Positions 36,140 through 48,438 of a stretch of 64,000 nt of DNA are shown in pieces. Made by a program: the position numbers and the translations under genes. The notes beneath the pieces were generated by a model. It searched no databases, had not been told where the DNA came from, and worked only from the letters and a program-made list of their open reading frames with translations. Source of the DNA: JBDSLU01 sp963844435 (GTDB taxonomy: Bacteria > Acidobacteriota > Vicinamibacteria > Vicinamibacterales > Vicinamibacteraceae); the NCBI GenBank assembly GCA_963844435.1, contig CAWJOG010000006.1:124001-188000 (forward strand), in the 5' to 3' direction. The stretch's first letter is position 1. Each line of letters starts with the position of its first letter.

Positions 36140-37461
36140 CGGTGGGCCCGACGGCGGGCGCCGCGGCCGCCTCGCGTGCCTCGTTGCCGGCGACCGCCGC
36201 GGCGCCGGATCTCTCGGTCGTCGTCGTCCTGCCGCCCGGCATCGCGCCCGAGGTCGGTTACGCGGCCGGCCTGCGCGCCGCGCTCGCCACGCTCGCCTGC
36301 ACCGCCGAGATCGTCGTGGTCGCCGCGCCGCCCGACGTCGCGGCCGCGCGGCAGGCCTGGCCCGAAGCCGACGTCGAGGCTGCGCCCGGCGACGGCTACG
36401 GCGTCGCCCTCGTCCACGGCCTACGCCGGGCCCGCGGCGAGTGGGTCCTCGCCGTCGACGCCGACCTGCGCGAGCCCGGTCCCGCGGTGGTCCGGCTGTG
36501 GGGGGCGCGCGACCGTGGCGAGATCCTCGTCGGCTCGCGCTTCGTGGCCGGCGCGGCCGTGCGCGTGCCGGCGCTCCGCCGCGGCCTGAGCCGCGTGCTC
36601 AATCGCGTGTTCCGGCGCGGGCTGAGCCTCGGCGTCGCCGATCTGTCGAGCGCGACCCGCCTGGTGCGCCGCAACACGCTCGCCGCGCACTACGACGCGC
36701 GCGGCTACGACATCCTGCAGGAGCTGCTGGTCCGCGCCTACGCCGACGGCTGGCGCGTCGTCGAGGTGCCGATCGACTACGAGCCGGCGCACCCCGGCGC
36801 CGCGTATCCGCGCGCGCTCGGCGTCGGCGCCGACTACCTGCGCCGCTTCTGGGCGCTGTGGAAGCTGCGCAACTCGATCCTCGCCGCCGATTACGACGAT
36901 CGCGCGCACGACAGCGCCATCTGGCTGCAGCGCTACTGGCAGCGCCAGCGCTTCAAGCACATCACCGAGCTGGTCCAGGGGCAGGGCCGCGTGCTCGACG
37001 TCGGCTGCGGGTCGAGCCGGATCATCGGCGCGCTGGTGAAGAACAGCGTCTGCATCGACATCCTGCGCCGCAAGCTGCGCTACGCGCGGCGCTTCGGCCG
37101 CCCGCTCGTCCACGGCTCCGGGTTCACGCTGCCGGTGCCGGACGCGAGCTTCCCGTGCGTGCTGTGCTCGCAGGTGATCGAGCACGTGCCGAAGGAGTCG
37201 CCGATCTTGACGGAGCTCGATCGCGCGCTCGCGCCGGGCGGCCGCCTCGTGCTCGGCACGCCCGACTACGCCCGCTGGGAATGGGTGGTCACCGAGAAGC
37301 TCTACGGCTGGGCCGCGCCGGGCGGCTACGCCGACGAGCACATCGGCCACTACACGCGCGAGGAGCTGATCGCGCGCTACACCGGCATGGGCTGGACGCA
37401 CGAGGACACGCGCTACATCCTGCGCGGCGAGCTGATCCTCGCGTTCCGCAAGCCGCGCTGA
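36136..37461 (+). CDS. Glycosyltransferase family 2 - SAM methyltransferase fusion
   Basis: The 441-residue protein joins two enzymes. Residues of about 25-260 resemble GT2 enzymes of the dolichyl-phosphate-mannose-synthase type: GEWVLAVDADLREPGPAVVR with a DxD-like site, GSRFVAGAAVRVP, and the ILQELLVRAYADGWRVVEVP segment. From about 285 a class I methyltransferase follows: motif I VLDVGCGSSRIIGALV, SQVIEHVPKESPILTELDRA, APGGRLVLGTPDYARWEW. No transmembrane segment is seen. The likely role is building and methylating a lipid-linked or surface sugar, but the substrate is unknown. The GTG start overlaps the TGA of the M16-like gene, an odd partner for it. The N-terminal 24 residues are Ala-rich. 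Confidence 0.85.
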   Translation: MTVGPTAGAAAASRASLPATAAAPDLSVVVVLPPGIAPEVGYAAGLRAALATLACTAEIVVVAAPPDVAAARQAWPEADVEAAPGDGYGVALVHGLRRARGEWVLAVDADLREPGPAVVRLWGARDRGEILVGSRFVAGAAVRVPALRRGLSRVLNRVFRRGLSLGVADLSSATRLVRRNTLAAHYDARGYDILQELLVRAYADGWRVVEVPIDYEPAHPGAAYPRALGVGADYLRRFWALWKLRNSILAADYDDRAHDSAIWLQRYWQRQRFKHITELVQGQGRVLDVGCGSSRIIGALVKNSVCIDILRRKLRYARRFGRPLVHGSGFTLPVPDASFPCVLCSQVIEHVPKESPILTELDRALAPGGRLVLGTPDYARWEWVVTEKLYGWAAPGGYADEHIGHYTREELIARYTGMGWTHEDTRYILRGELILAFRKPR

Positions 37462-37476
37462 CGGATACCCGCGGGC

Positions 37477-38865
37477 TCATGGCGTCGCCGGTGCCGCCAC
37501 CGGCACGCCGCCCACCGGCGGCAGCTCGATGCGCCGGATGTCGCCGACGATCACGAGGAAGCTCACCACCGCGAGCAGCGCGTGCGCGCCGACGTAGACG
37601 AGCGCGCCCTCGAACGAGCCGGTGCTCTGCAGGATGTAGCCGATGACGATCGGCGTGACGATGCCGGCGAGGTTGCCGAAGGTGTTGAACAGTCCGCCGG
37701 CGAGGCCGGTCGCCTCGCGCGGCGCGACGTCCGCCATCACCGCCCAGCCGAGCGCGCCGACGCCCTTGCCGAAGAAGGCCAGGCTCATGAGCGCGATGAC
37801 CGCCCACTGCGCCGAGACGTAATTGCAGCCGACGATCGCCGTCGACAGCAGCAGGCCAGCGACGATCGGCACCTTGCGCGCGGTGCTGAGCGGGACGCCG
37901 CGCCGCAGGAGCGTGTCCGAGACCCAGCCGCCGAGGATCCCGCCGATGAAGCCGCAGAGCGCCGGCAGGACGGCCACGAAGCCGACCTGCAGGATCGACA
38001 TGCCGCGTTGCTTGACCAGGTAGATCGGGAACCAGGTCAGGAAGAACCAGGTCAGCACGTTGATGCAGTACTGGCCGAGGAAGATGCCGAGCAGCATCCG
38101 CTGCCGCAGCAGATCGAGGACCAGTCCGGGCCGCGCCGGGGCCGCCGTGCCGCCGCGATCGAGATCGACCAGCCCGCCGCCGCGGCGGATGTAGTCGACC
38201 TCGGCGGCGTTGGCGAGCGGATGGTCGGCCGGCTCGTAGACGAGACGGTTCCAGGCCAGGCCGAACACCAGGCCGATCGCGCCCATCACCACGAACACCC
38301 ACGGCCAGCCGAGATGATGGGTGACGGTGCCCATGACCGGATAGAAGAGGACCGTGGAAAAATACTGGGAGGCGTTGAAGATGGCCGATGCCATGCCGCG
38401 CTCCGCCGTCGGGAACCACGCCGCCACGATGCGGCTGTTGGCCGGGAAGGACGGCGCCTCGGCGGCGCCCAGCCCCAGCCGGAGGCCGAACAGCACCGTC
38501 GCGGCGGCCCGGGCGGTCCCGAGCAGCCCGACGCCGGCCTGGAAGATCGTGAAGGCCGACCAGCCGAGCAGGCTCCACTGGTAGACGCGCCGCGAGCCCT
38601 GGCGGTCGAGCAGCCAGCCGCCAGGAATCTGCAGCGCGACGTAGCTCCAGGAGAACGCCGAGAGCAGGTAGCCGAGGGTGACCGCGTCGAGCTGGAGGTC
38701 GCGCGACAGGTCGGTGCCGACGATCGACAGCGTCGCCCGATCGGCGTAGTTGATCGTGCTGACCACGAACAGGATCAGGATGATCCAGTAGCGGGCCCGG
38801 GTCGGCTGGTCGGTCGAAGGCGCGCCGGGCGTTGGGGCGGCGGCTGATCCGGGTTTGGACTGCAC
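37477..38865 (-). CDS. MFS transporter, probably for a hexarate-type sugar acid
   Basis: The 462-residue protein has about 12 hydrophobic segments and the major facilitator signature between TM2 and TM3 (PGGWLLDRQGSRRVYQWS). It looks like the ACS family of anion transporters (GudP/GarP/ExuT): RYWIILILFVVSTINYADRA at the start, LRLGLGAAEAPSFPANSRIV and FNASQYFSTVLFYPVMGTVT. It diverges from a galactarate/altronate-dehydratase-like gene 52 bases away, which supports uptake of a sugar acid. GTG at 38865 (MQSKPGSAAAP) is taken as start; GTG 38880 is also possible. Confidence 0.85.
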   Translation of the reverse strand: MQSKPGSAAAPTPGAPSTDQPTRARYWIILILFVVSTINYADRATLSIVGTDLSRDLQLDAVTLGYLLSAFSWSYVALQIPGGWLLDRQGSRRVYQWSLLGWSAFTIFQAGVGLLGTARAAATVLFGLRLGLGAAEAPSFPANSRIVAAWFPTAERGMASAIFNASQYFSTVLFYPVMGTVTHHLGWPWVFVVMGAIGLVFGLAWNRLVYEPADHPLANAAEVDYIRRGGGLVDLDRGGTAAPARPGLVLDLLRQRMLLGIFLGQYCINVLTWFFLTWFPIYLVKQRGMSILQVGFVAVLPALCGFIGGILGGWVSDTLLRRGVPLSTARKVPIVAGLLLSTAIVGCNYVSAQWAVIALMSLAFFGKGVGALGWAVMADVAPREATGLAGGLFNTFGNLAGIVTPIVIGYILQSTGSFEGALVYVGAHALLAVVSFLVIVGDIRRIELPPVGGVPVAAPATP

Positions 38866-38916
38866 GCGGTGTTTTTGCACGATTGCGCCGAAGTTGCGAG
38901 TAGTTTGTTGAAAGAG

Positions 38917-41592
38917 ATGTCCACGCCGCTGCCGCTGTCCGCCGTCTGCCGCCTGCCCGCGCCGGACGACAACGTCGCCATCGCCATCCGCCGACTCGAC
39001 GCCGGCACCCAGGTCGAGATCGACGGCGCCGTCCGCACGCTCGCCTCGTGCGTGCTCGAGGGGCACCGCCTGGCGGTCCGGTCGATCGCGCCGGGCGAGG
39101 CGCTCCTCTCGTGGGGGCTGCCGTTCGGCCACGCGCTGGTCCCGATCGCGCCCGGCGACTACGTCTGCAACGCCTCGATCCTGCAGGCGCTGGCCATGCG
39201 TCAGCTCGGCGTGCCGCTGCCCGCGGCGCCGAACTTCGAGGACTACCTGGTGCCGTTCACGCTCGACCCGGCGACCTACCGGCCCGGCCAGCCGGTGGAT
39301 CACGTCGCCCGGCCGCGCACGTTCCGCGGTTACCGGCGGCCTGGCGGCCGCGGCATCGGGACGCGCAACACCATCGTGATCCTGGGCACGACGTCGCGCA
39401 CCGCCAGCGTCGCGCGCCAGCTCGCGTCACGGCTGCAGCCGCTGGCCAAGGCGCACGCCCGGATCGACGGCATCGTCGCCGTCGCCCACACCGAGGGCGG
39501 CGGCCCCGGCGAACCGAACAACACCGCCGAGGTGCTGCGCGCGCTCGCCGGGTTCATGGTCCACCCGAACGTCGGCGCGATCCTGGCGCTCGATCTGGGC
39601 GTCGAGCCAATCACCAACGCGCGGCTCGAGGCGTACATGCACGAGCACCGCTTGCCGCTCGACCACGTGCGGCACGCGTTCCTCAGCGTCGGCGGCGGCC
39701 TGGCCGCTGGGCTCGTGGCGGGCGAGAAGATCGTCCGCGGCTGGATCGACGCCGTCGAAGCCGACGTCCGCACCGAGGAGCCGCTGGCCGGCCTGCGGAT
39801 CGCGCTGCAGTGCGGCGGCTCGGACGCCTTCTCCGGCGTGTCCGGCAACCCGCTCGCCGGTGGCATCGTGCACGAGCTGATCCGGCACGGCGGGACCGGC
39901 GTCCTCTGCGAGACCGACGAGACCGCCGGCGCCGAGGCCTACGTGCTGCGCAACACGCGCGACATCGAGATCGCGCGCGGCGTGCTCGGCCACATCCAGA
40001 GCTTCAAGGAGCGCCTGTCGTGGCACGGCGTGACGCCGGAGAGCAATCCGTCCGGCGGCAACAAGCTGCGCGGCCTCTACAACATCACCCTGAAGTCGCT
40101 CGGCGCGGTGCACAAGAAGGATCCGCGGACGCCGGTCGATCACGTCATCGACTACGCCGATCCGCTGACCGCACCGGGCTTCTATTTCATGAACAGCCCG
40201 GGCAACGATCTCGAGGGCATCGCCGGCCAGGTGGCCTCCGGCTGCAACCTCGTGCTGTTCGTCACCGGCAACGGATCGATCACCAACTTTCCGTTCGTGC
40301 CGACGCTGAAGATCACCACGACGACGCAGCGGCACCTGCTGCTGAAGCACGAGATGGACATCAACGCCGGGCGCTACCTCGATGGCGAGGCGATGCCGGC
40401 GCTCGTCGACGAGGCGTTCGACCTGACGATCGCCACTGCGTCGGGCGAGCGGACGCAGGGCGAGAAGGCCGGACATTCGCAGGCGCAGTTGTGGCGCAAC
40501 TGGCGCCAGACCAGCGCGGCGCGGATCGAGGCGATCGAGGCGCGGCCCGTGCCGGACGGGCAGCCGCTGCCGGTGGCGGCGACCGGCGCGTCCGCCGGGT
40601 CGGCGCCGGCGCGCATCGCCACCGAGCGCATCGGCCTGGTCCTGCCCACGAGCATGTGCTCGTCGCAGATCGCCCGGCTCGCGGCCGCGCGCCTCAACGA
40701 CTCCAGTGTCGGCCTGCGCCATGGCATCGATCGCTTCGTCGCGCTGGCGCACTCCGAGGGCTGCGGCTTCGGCGGCGGATCGACCTACGACACCCTGCAG
40801 CGGACCTTCCGGGGCTACGCCACCCATCCCAACGTCGCGGCGGCGCTGCTCCTCGAGCACGGCTGCGAGAAGGTGCCGAACGACGCGATGCGGCGCGACT
40901 TCGAGCGCGCCGAGCTGCCGCTCGATCGCTTCGGCTGGGCCAGCGTCCAGCTCGATGGCGGCATCGATCGCGTGATCGGGCGCGTGCAGCAGTGGTTCGC
41001 CAGCCGGCCCGCGTTCCCGGCCGCCGGCCGCGACGTCCGGCTCGGCGCGCTGACGATCGGCGTCCTCAGCGCGGTCCCGCCCGAGGCCGCGGTGGCGTCG
41101 AGCCTCGCCGCGCTCGTCAATGCCGCGCTCGCCGATGGCGGTACCGTGCTGATCCCGGAGGGCGATCCGCTGGTTGCCGATGCCGGCTTCCGTGGTGCGG
41201 TCCTCGGGAGCACGCCGCCGCGGGCGACGCTGGTCTACGGCGAGCCGGTCGCGACGGCAGGCTTCCATCTCGTCCGGACCGACACCGACCACTGGGTCGA
41301 GAACGTCACCGGCCTGGCGGCCTGCGGCGCGCACCTCGTCGTCGGGGCCGTGGGCGATGGGCCGCAGCAGGGGCACCCGCTGATTGCGGTCGTCCAGGTC
41401 GCGGGAGCCGGCGCCCGCGAGGGCCTGGCCGACGAGGACGTCGACTTCGTCGCTTCCGGCGCGAAGACCGACCACGAGCGGCTGGTCGAGCTGGTCCTCG
41501 GGACGGCGCGGCGCGACGTGGTGCCGGCGGCGCAGGCGGGCGGCTTCGTCGAGTTCCAGCTGACGCGCGGCCTCCTGGGCGTCTCGACCTAG
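38917..41592 (+). CDS. UxaA/GarD family sugar-acid dehydratase with a second partial module
   Basis: The first 545 residues have the usual family layout: a SAF domain (SAVCRLPAPDDNVAIAIRRL, later LPFGHALVPIAPGDYVCN) and the dehydratase body starting FRGYRRPGGRGIGTRNTIVI with VAVAHTEGGGPGEPNNTAE, LQCGGSDAFSGVSGNP and FYFMNSPGNDLEGIAGQVAS. Such enzymes remove water from altronate or galactarate. From residue 566 a second module of 326 residues repeats the body in diverged form: RIATERIGLVLPTSMCSSQI, FVALAHSEGCGFGGGSTYDT, HPNVAAALLLEHGCEKVPND. At 891 residues it is far longer than UxaA or GarD (about 500-520). The divergent MFS gene suggests uptake and use of one substrate. The start at 38917 follows AAAGAG. 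Confidence 0.82.
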   Translation: MSTPLPLSAVCRLPAPDDNVAIAIRRLDAGTQVEIDGAVRTLASCVLEGHRLAVRSIAPGEALLSWGLPFGHALVPIAPGDYVCNASILQALAMRQLGVPLPAAPNFEDYLVPFTLDPATYRPGQPVDHVARPRTFRGYRRPGGRGIGTRNTIVILGTTSRTASVARQLASRLQPLAKAHARIDGIVAVAHTEGGGPGEPNNTAEVLRALAGFMVHPNVGAILALDLGVEPITNARLEAYMHEHRLPLDHVRHAFLSVGGGLAAGLVAGEKIVRGWIDAVEADVRTEEPLAGLRIALQCGGSDAFSGVSGNPLAGGIVHELIRHGGTGVLCETDETAGAEAYVLRNTRDIEIARGVLGHIQSFKERLSWHGVTPESNPSGGNKLRGLYNITLKSLGAVHKKDPRTPVDHVIDYADPLTAPGFYFMNSPGNDLEGIAGQVASGCNLVLFVTGNGSITNFPFVPTLKITTTTQRHLLLKHEMDINAGRYLDGEAMPALVDEAFDLTIATASGERTQGEKAGHSQAQLWRNWRQTSAARIEAIEARPVPDGQPLPVAATGASAGSAPARIATERIGLVLPTSMCSSQIARLAAARLNDSSVGLRHGIDRFVALAHSEGCGFGGGSTYDTLQRTFRGYATHPNVAAALLLEHGCEKVPNDAMRRDFERAELPLDRFGWASVQLDGGIDRVIGRVQQWFASRPAFPAAGRDVRLGALTIGVLSAVPPEAAVASSLAALVNAALADGGTVLIPEGDPLVADAGFRGAVLGSTPPRATLVYGEPVATAGFHLVRTDTDHWVENVTGLAACGAHLVVGAVGDGPQQGHPLIAVVQVAGAGAREGLADEDVDFVASGAKTDHERLVELVLGTARRDVVPAAQAGGFVEFQLTRGLLGVST

Positions 41593-42666
41593 GTCGGCGG
41601 CCGCGCTCCCGTCCCACGCGCGCGGCAGGGAGAGGCTGAGCGTTCTCCGGCCGGCGGGCGCGCGGGCGTAGAATCCCCGTCGGCAGGCTGTCGGCCGTCC
41701 GCGCTGGTGAGCGACAGCGTATCCGCCTCGATCGGCCCGAGCCCCCCAGCGTCGGGCCGGGCGTCCAGGGCCCACGCCACCAGCCGCTCCAGGTCGCCCG
41801 CGTCGAGGCCCCCGGTGTAGACGTTCAGCAGCACGAAGGCCGGGTCGGGGCGGAGCAGCCCGATCGCCGACTCGAGGAGCCCGGCCAGGTCACGGTCGAG
41901 CTGCCAGTCGCCGGCCGGTCCCCGCCCGAAGGCTGGCGGAATCCAGCAGCAGCGCGTCGTACTGGCGGCCGCGCCGGCGCTCGCGGTCGACGAAGCGGCG
42001 GGCGTCCTCGTGGATCCAGCGGATCGTCGACACGCCGTTCAGGGCGGCGTTCTCCCGCGCCCAGCCGATCGCCGGCCGCGAGGCGTCCACGTGCGTGACC
42101 CGCGCCCCGGCCGCGGCCAGGGCGATCGACGCCCCCCCGGTGTAGGCGAACAGGTTCAGGACCGCCGGGCCTCCGGGTGAGTCGCCCGGCACGTCTCCAG
42201 GAGAGATTCCGGGAGAAAGCGTCAACGCGTTGACCATCCAGGCCCAGTGGGCCGCCTGCTCGGGGAACAGACCGGTGTGGCCGGACGGGGCGCAGCCGAC
42301 CAGGAACCGGAGGCCGGCGTGGTCGATCGGCCATCGGTCGGGGAGCGGCCGGTCGGTGCGCCAGCGTCCGCTGCCGATCCGATCGCCGCCCAGTCGGCCC
42401 TCGAAGGTGGCGTCGGCGCGCGACCAGGCGTCCGCGTCGAGGGCACGCGGGCCGCTGGCGCGGGAATCGGGGCGCGCCAGGACCACATCGCCCCAGCTTT
42501 CGAGGCGCTGCCCGCCCCGAATCTGCGGCTGCGTCTGGGGCTGCATCTGGGCCTGAATCTCGCCGGGAATCAGGCCTGAATCCTCGCCTGAATGGACGCC
42601 CGTGTCGTGGCGGCCGTCGCCGAAATCCCCAAAAACCCCGAAATCGAGTAGCCTATGACCTCGCAC
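41589..42666 (-). CDS. Class I SAM-dependent methyltransferase, COG1092/RlmI-like; apparent +1 frameshift
   Basis: The sequence resembles the RlmI group of rRNA cytosine methyltransferases without the PUA domain. Motifs: ESWGDVVLARPDSRA, FLVGCAPSGHTGLFPEQAAH, motif I VLNLFAYTGGASIALAAAGA with VTHVDASRPAIGWARENAAL, and RFVDRERRRGRQYDALLLD. Here the frame breaks at 41940-41941; removing one base gives D-PPAFGRGPAGDWQLDRDLAG, the expected catalytic DPP motif, and continues to VLLNVYTGGLDAGDLERLVA. The corrected length is 358. The N-terminus (HRLLDFGVFGDFGDGRH) is split from the body by a 35-residue Gln/Pro-rich insert. Its stop overlaps the stop of the dehydratase gene on the other strand. Substrate not determined. 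Confidence 0.78.
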
Positions 42667-43068
42667 CGCGCCGCACTATTGCACGGCTCGTTTCCGCTGT
42701 GGTATGTTCGTCAGGTTTTGTCGTCGCCAGGACACCCTATCTGGTGACGAACCGCAAGGTTGGGGTGAGATTTCGCCCCCCTCGGACTGCTGCGATGCGC
42801 GCGTCACCCGCGTTGCCTTGTCGAAAAGGCGGGCGGGCTGCGCGTCGCCGGCGGTTCGCCGCGATAAACACGAAGGTTAGGGTCATTCGGTTCCGGGTGC
42901 CAAGACCGGGGGCGACGTTGCCCGCGGGCTTCTAGGCCTGGGACATCACGTGGAGTGGGCCGGTGTCGCGGTCCTGGGGCTCTATCGACTCTGCAAGTGT
43001 GGGGTCGTTGCCCGACAGGATGCTGCGCGCCGGGACGTCCTTGGACGTCCGAAGCAACGGGAGAGCGT
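42667..43068 (+). other. 402-base non-coding leader region before rpsL
   Basis: No gene was recognised. Apart from the promoter at 42679-42708 the stretch holds scattered short inverted repeats (for example CGGGACGTCC...GGACGTCCG near 43031-43051) and ends with the purine-rich ACGGGAGAGC ribosome binding site of rpsL. A long untranslated leader of about 350 bases is implied if the promoter is used, which leaves room for regulation of the superoperon. Confidence 0.5.
42679..42708 (+). promoter_or_regulatory. Likely promoter of the str-S10-spc-alpha superoperon
   Basis: TTGCAC at 42679-42684 and TATGTT at 42703-42708 are separated by 18 bases, just upstream of the long rpsL leader and just behind the divergent methyltransferase gene. 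It is the best promoter-like pair in this gap. Confidence 0.55.
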
Positions 43069-43443
43069 GTGCCGACTATCAGCCAGCTTGTGCGCAAGGG
43101 CCGCGAGGCCATCGTCACGAAGACCAAGAGTCCTGCGCTCAACGAGAGCCCGCAGAAGCGCGGCGTCTGTGTCCGCGTCTTCACGCAGACCCCGAAGAAG
43201 CCGAACTCGGCGCTCCGCAAGGTGGCCCGCGTCCGCCTCACCAACCAGATCGAGGTCACGACCTACATCCCGGGTGTCGGTCACAACCTCCAGGAGCACT
43301 CGCTGGTGCTCATCCGCGGCGGCCGCGTGAAGGACCTGCCGGGCGTGCGCTATCACGTCGTCCGCGGCACCCTCGACGCCGTCGGCGTCCAGGGCCGCAA
43401 GCAGGGCCGCTCGAAGTACGGCGCCAAGCGCCCGAAGTCGTAG
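43069..43443 (+). CDS. rpsL: 30S ribosomal protein uS12
   Basis: uS12 sits at the decoding centre and affects accuracy. The 124 residues match the family nearly throughout: PTISQLVRKGREAIVTKTKS, FTQTPKKPNSALRKVARVRL, IPGVGHNLQEHSLVLIRGGR and VKDLPGVRYHVVRGTLDAVG. The lysines in PKKPNS and GRVKDLPG, where streptomycin-resistance changes occur, are the wild-type residues. The start is GTG at 43069, giving MPTISQL. It opens the 21-kb ribosomal superoperon. Confidence 0.97.
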   Translation: MPTISQLVRKGREAIVTKTKSPALNESPQKRGVCVRVFTQTPKKPNSALRKVARVRLTNQIEVTTYIPGVGHNLQEHSLVLIRGGRVKDLPGVRYHVVRGTLDAVGVQGRKQGRSKYGAKRPKS

Positions 43444-43479
43444 CGCCCCTCATCGCAGAACTCAGACTGAGACCGACAT

Positions 43480-43953
43480 ATGCCCCGTCGACGTGAGATT
43501 CCCAAGCGCGAAGTTCCGCCGGACCCGGTGTACGGCAGCCCGCTCGTCACCAAGTTCCTGAGCACCGTCATGCGCGACGGCAAGCGCAGCACCGCGGAGC
43601 TGATCCTGTACCGCAGCCTCTCCATCGTGAAGGAGAAGACCGGCGACGATCCGCTGAAGGTGTTCAAGAAGGCCGTCGACAACACCAAGCCCAGCCTGGA
43701 AGTGAAGTCGCGCCGCGTCGGCGGCTCGAACTACCAGGTGCCCATCGAGGTCAACCCGAGCCGCCGGCTGTCGCTGAGCATCCGCTGGCTGGTCGCCTAC
43801 TCGCGTTCGCGCGGCGACGGCAAGACCATGGAAGAGAAGCTGGCCAACGAGTTCATGGACGCGGCCAACATGCGCGGCGGCGCGGTGAAGAAGCGTGAGG
43901 ACACGCACCGCATGGCCGAGGCCAACAAGGCCTTCGCGCACTATCGCTGGTAG
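43480..43953 (+). CDS. rpsG: 30S ribosomal protein uS7
   Basis: uS7 starts assembly of the small-subunit head and lines the E site. The 157-residue protein has PRRREIPKREVPPDPVYGSP, LVTKFLSTVMRDGKRSTAEL, the RRVGGSNYQVPIEV hairpin region and the C-terminal RKEDTHRMAEANKAFAHYRW-type end (here KREDTHRMAEANKAFAHYRW). Standard length, standard place between rpsL and fusA. Confidence 0.98.
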   Translation: MPRRREIPKREVPPDPVYGSPLVTKFLSTVMRDGKRSTAELILYRSLSIVKEKTGDDPLKVFKKAVDNTKPSLEVKSRRVGGSNYQVPIEVNPSRRLSLSIRWLVAYSRSRGDGKTMEEKLANEFMDAANMRGGAVKKREDTHRMAEANKAFAHYRW

Positions 43954-43971
43954 TCGGCGGGACCTTCAGTT

Positions 43972-46068
<2,097 letters not shown>

Positions 46069-46078
46069 CAACCACGGG

Positions 46079-46135
46079 GAGCTGTCAGCGCGTCACGGGC
46101 GACGCGGCTGGTGGCCGAACGCAAGCTGACAGCTC
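46079..46135 (+). promoter_or_regulatory. Long hairpin in the fusA-tuf gap
   Basis: GAGCTGTCAGC (46079-46089) is an exact inverted match of GCTGACAGCTC (46125-46135), an 11-pair outer stem. Inside it CGCGTC and GACGCG form a six-pair hairpin. The outer stem ends five bases before the GGAGAGG ribosome binding site of tuf. It might be a transcript-processing site or a translational control element. Confidence 0.6.
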
Positions 46136-46150
46136 ATCACGGAGAGGCAC

Positions 46151-47350
<1,200 letters not shown>

Positions 47351-47422
47351 CAAGACGGACCGGGATCGGAAGCGGAGCGCGCCACGCGCTCCCTTCCGTG
47401 AACGGACAGACAGGAACAGACG

Positions 47423-47755
<333 letters not shown>

Positions 47756-47760
47756 GCCTT

Positions 47761-48438
47761 ATGGTGACCGCAATCATCGGCCGCAAGGTCGGCATGACGC
47801 AGGTGTTCGGCGCCGATGGCGTCGTCACGCCGGTGACGGTGCTCAAGGCGGGCCCGTGCGTCGTCGTCCAGACGAAGTCCGTCGATCGCGACGGCTACGA
47901 AGCCGTCCAGATCGGCTTCGTCGAAGGCAAGGCGCCGCGCGCCAACAAGGCGATGGCCGGCCACTACGCCAAGGCCAACGTGCCGCCGACCCGCATCCGC
48001 CGCGAGGTCAAGGTCGCCAAGGGCGCCTCGGCGCCGGCCGCCGGCTCGGAGATCGCCTGCTCGATCTTCGCGGCGGGCGAGACCGTCGACGTGATCGGCA
48101 CCAGCAAGGGCAAGGGCTTCCAGGGCGTCATGAAGCGCCACAACTTCGCCGGCGGCGCGGCGACGCACGGCTCGATGTTCCATCGCGCCCCGGGCGGCAT
48201 CGGCGCCTCGTCGTTCCCGTCGCGCGTGATCAAGGGCAAGCGCTTCCCCGGCCACATGGGCGACGACCGGGTGACCACGCGCAACCTGAAGGTGGTCAAG
48301 GTCGACGCCGACAACAACGTGCTGCTCCTCTCCGGCGCGGTGCCGGGCGCGGCAGGCGGCTATGTGGTCATCCGCAAGGCCGTCGCCAAGAAGCCCGATC
48401 CGCAGCCCCAGCCGGAGAAGAAGAAGGGCAAGAAGTGA
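47761..48438 (+). CDS. rplC: 50S ribosomal protein uL3
   Basis: uL3 reaches the peptidyl-transferase centre. The 225 residues begin MVTAIIGRKVGMTQVFGADG and contain DVIGTSKGKGFQGVMKRHNF, GGAATHGSMFHRAPGGIGAS and FPGHMGDDRVTTRNLKVVKV. The C-terminus carries a Lys/Pro-rich extension (KKPDPQPQPEKKKGKK) beyond the usual end. The stop overlaps the rplD ATG by four bases. Confidence 0.97.
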   Translation: MVTAIIGRKVGMTQVFGADGVVTPVTVLKAGPCVVVQTKSVDRDGYEAVQIGFVEGKAPRANKAMAGHYAKANVPPTRIRREVKVAKGASAPAAGSEIACSIFAAGETVDVIGTSKGKGFQGVMKRHNFAGGAATHGSMFHRAPGGIGASSFPSRVIKGKRFPGHMGDDRVTTRNLKVVKVDADNNVLLLSGAVPGAAGGYVVIRKAVAKKPDPQPQPEKKKGKK

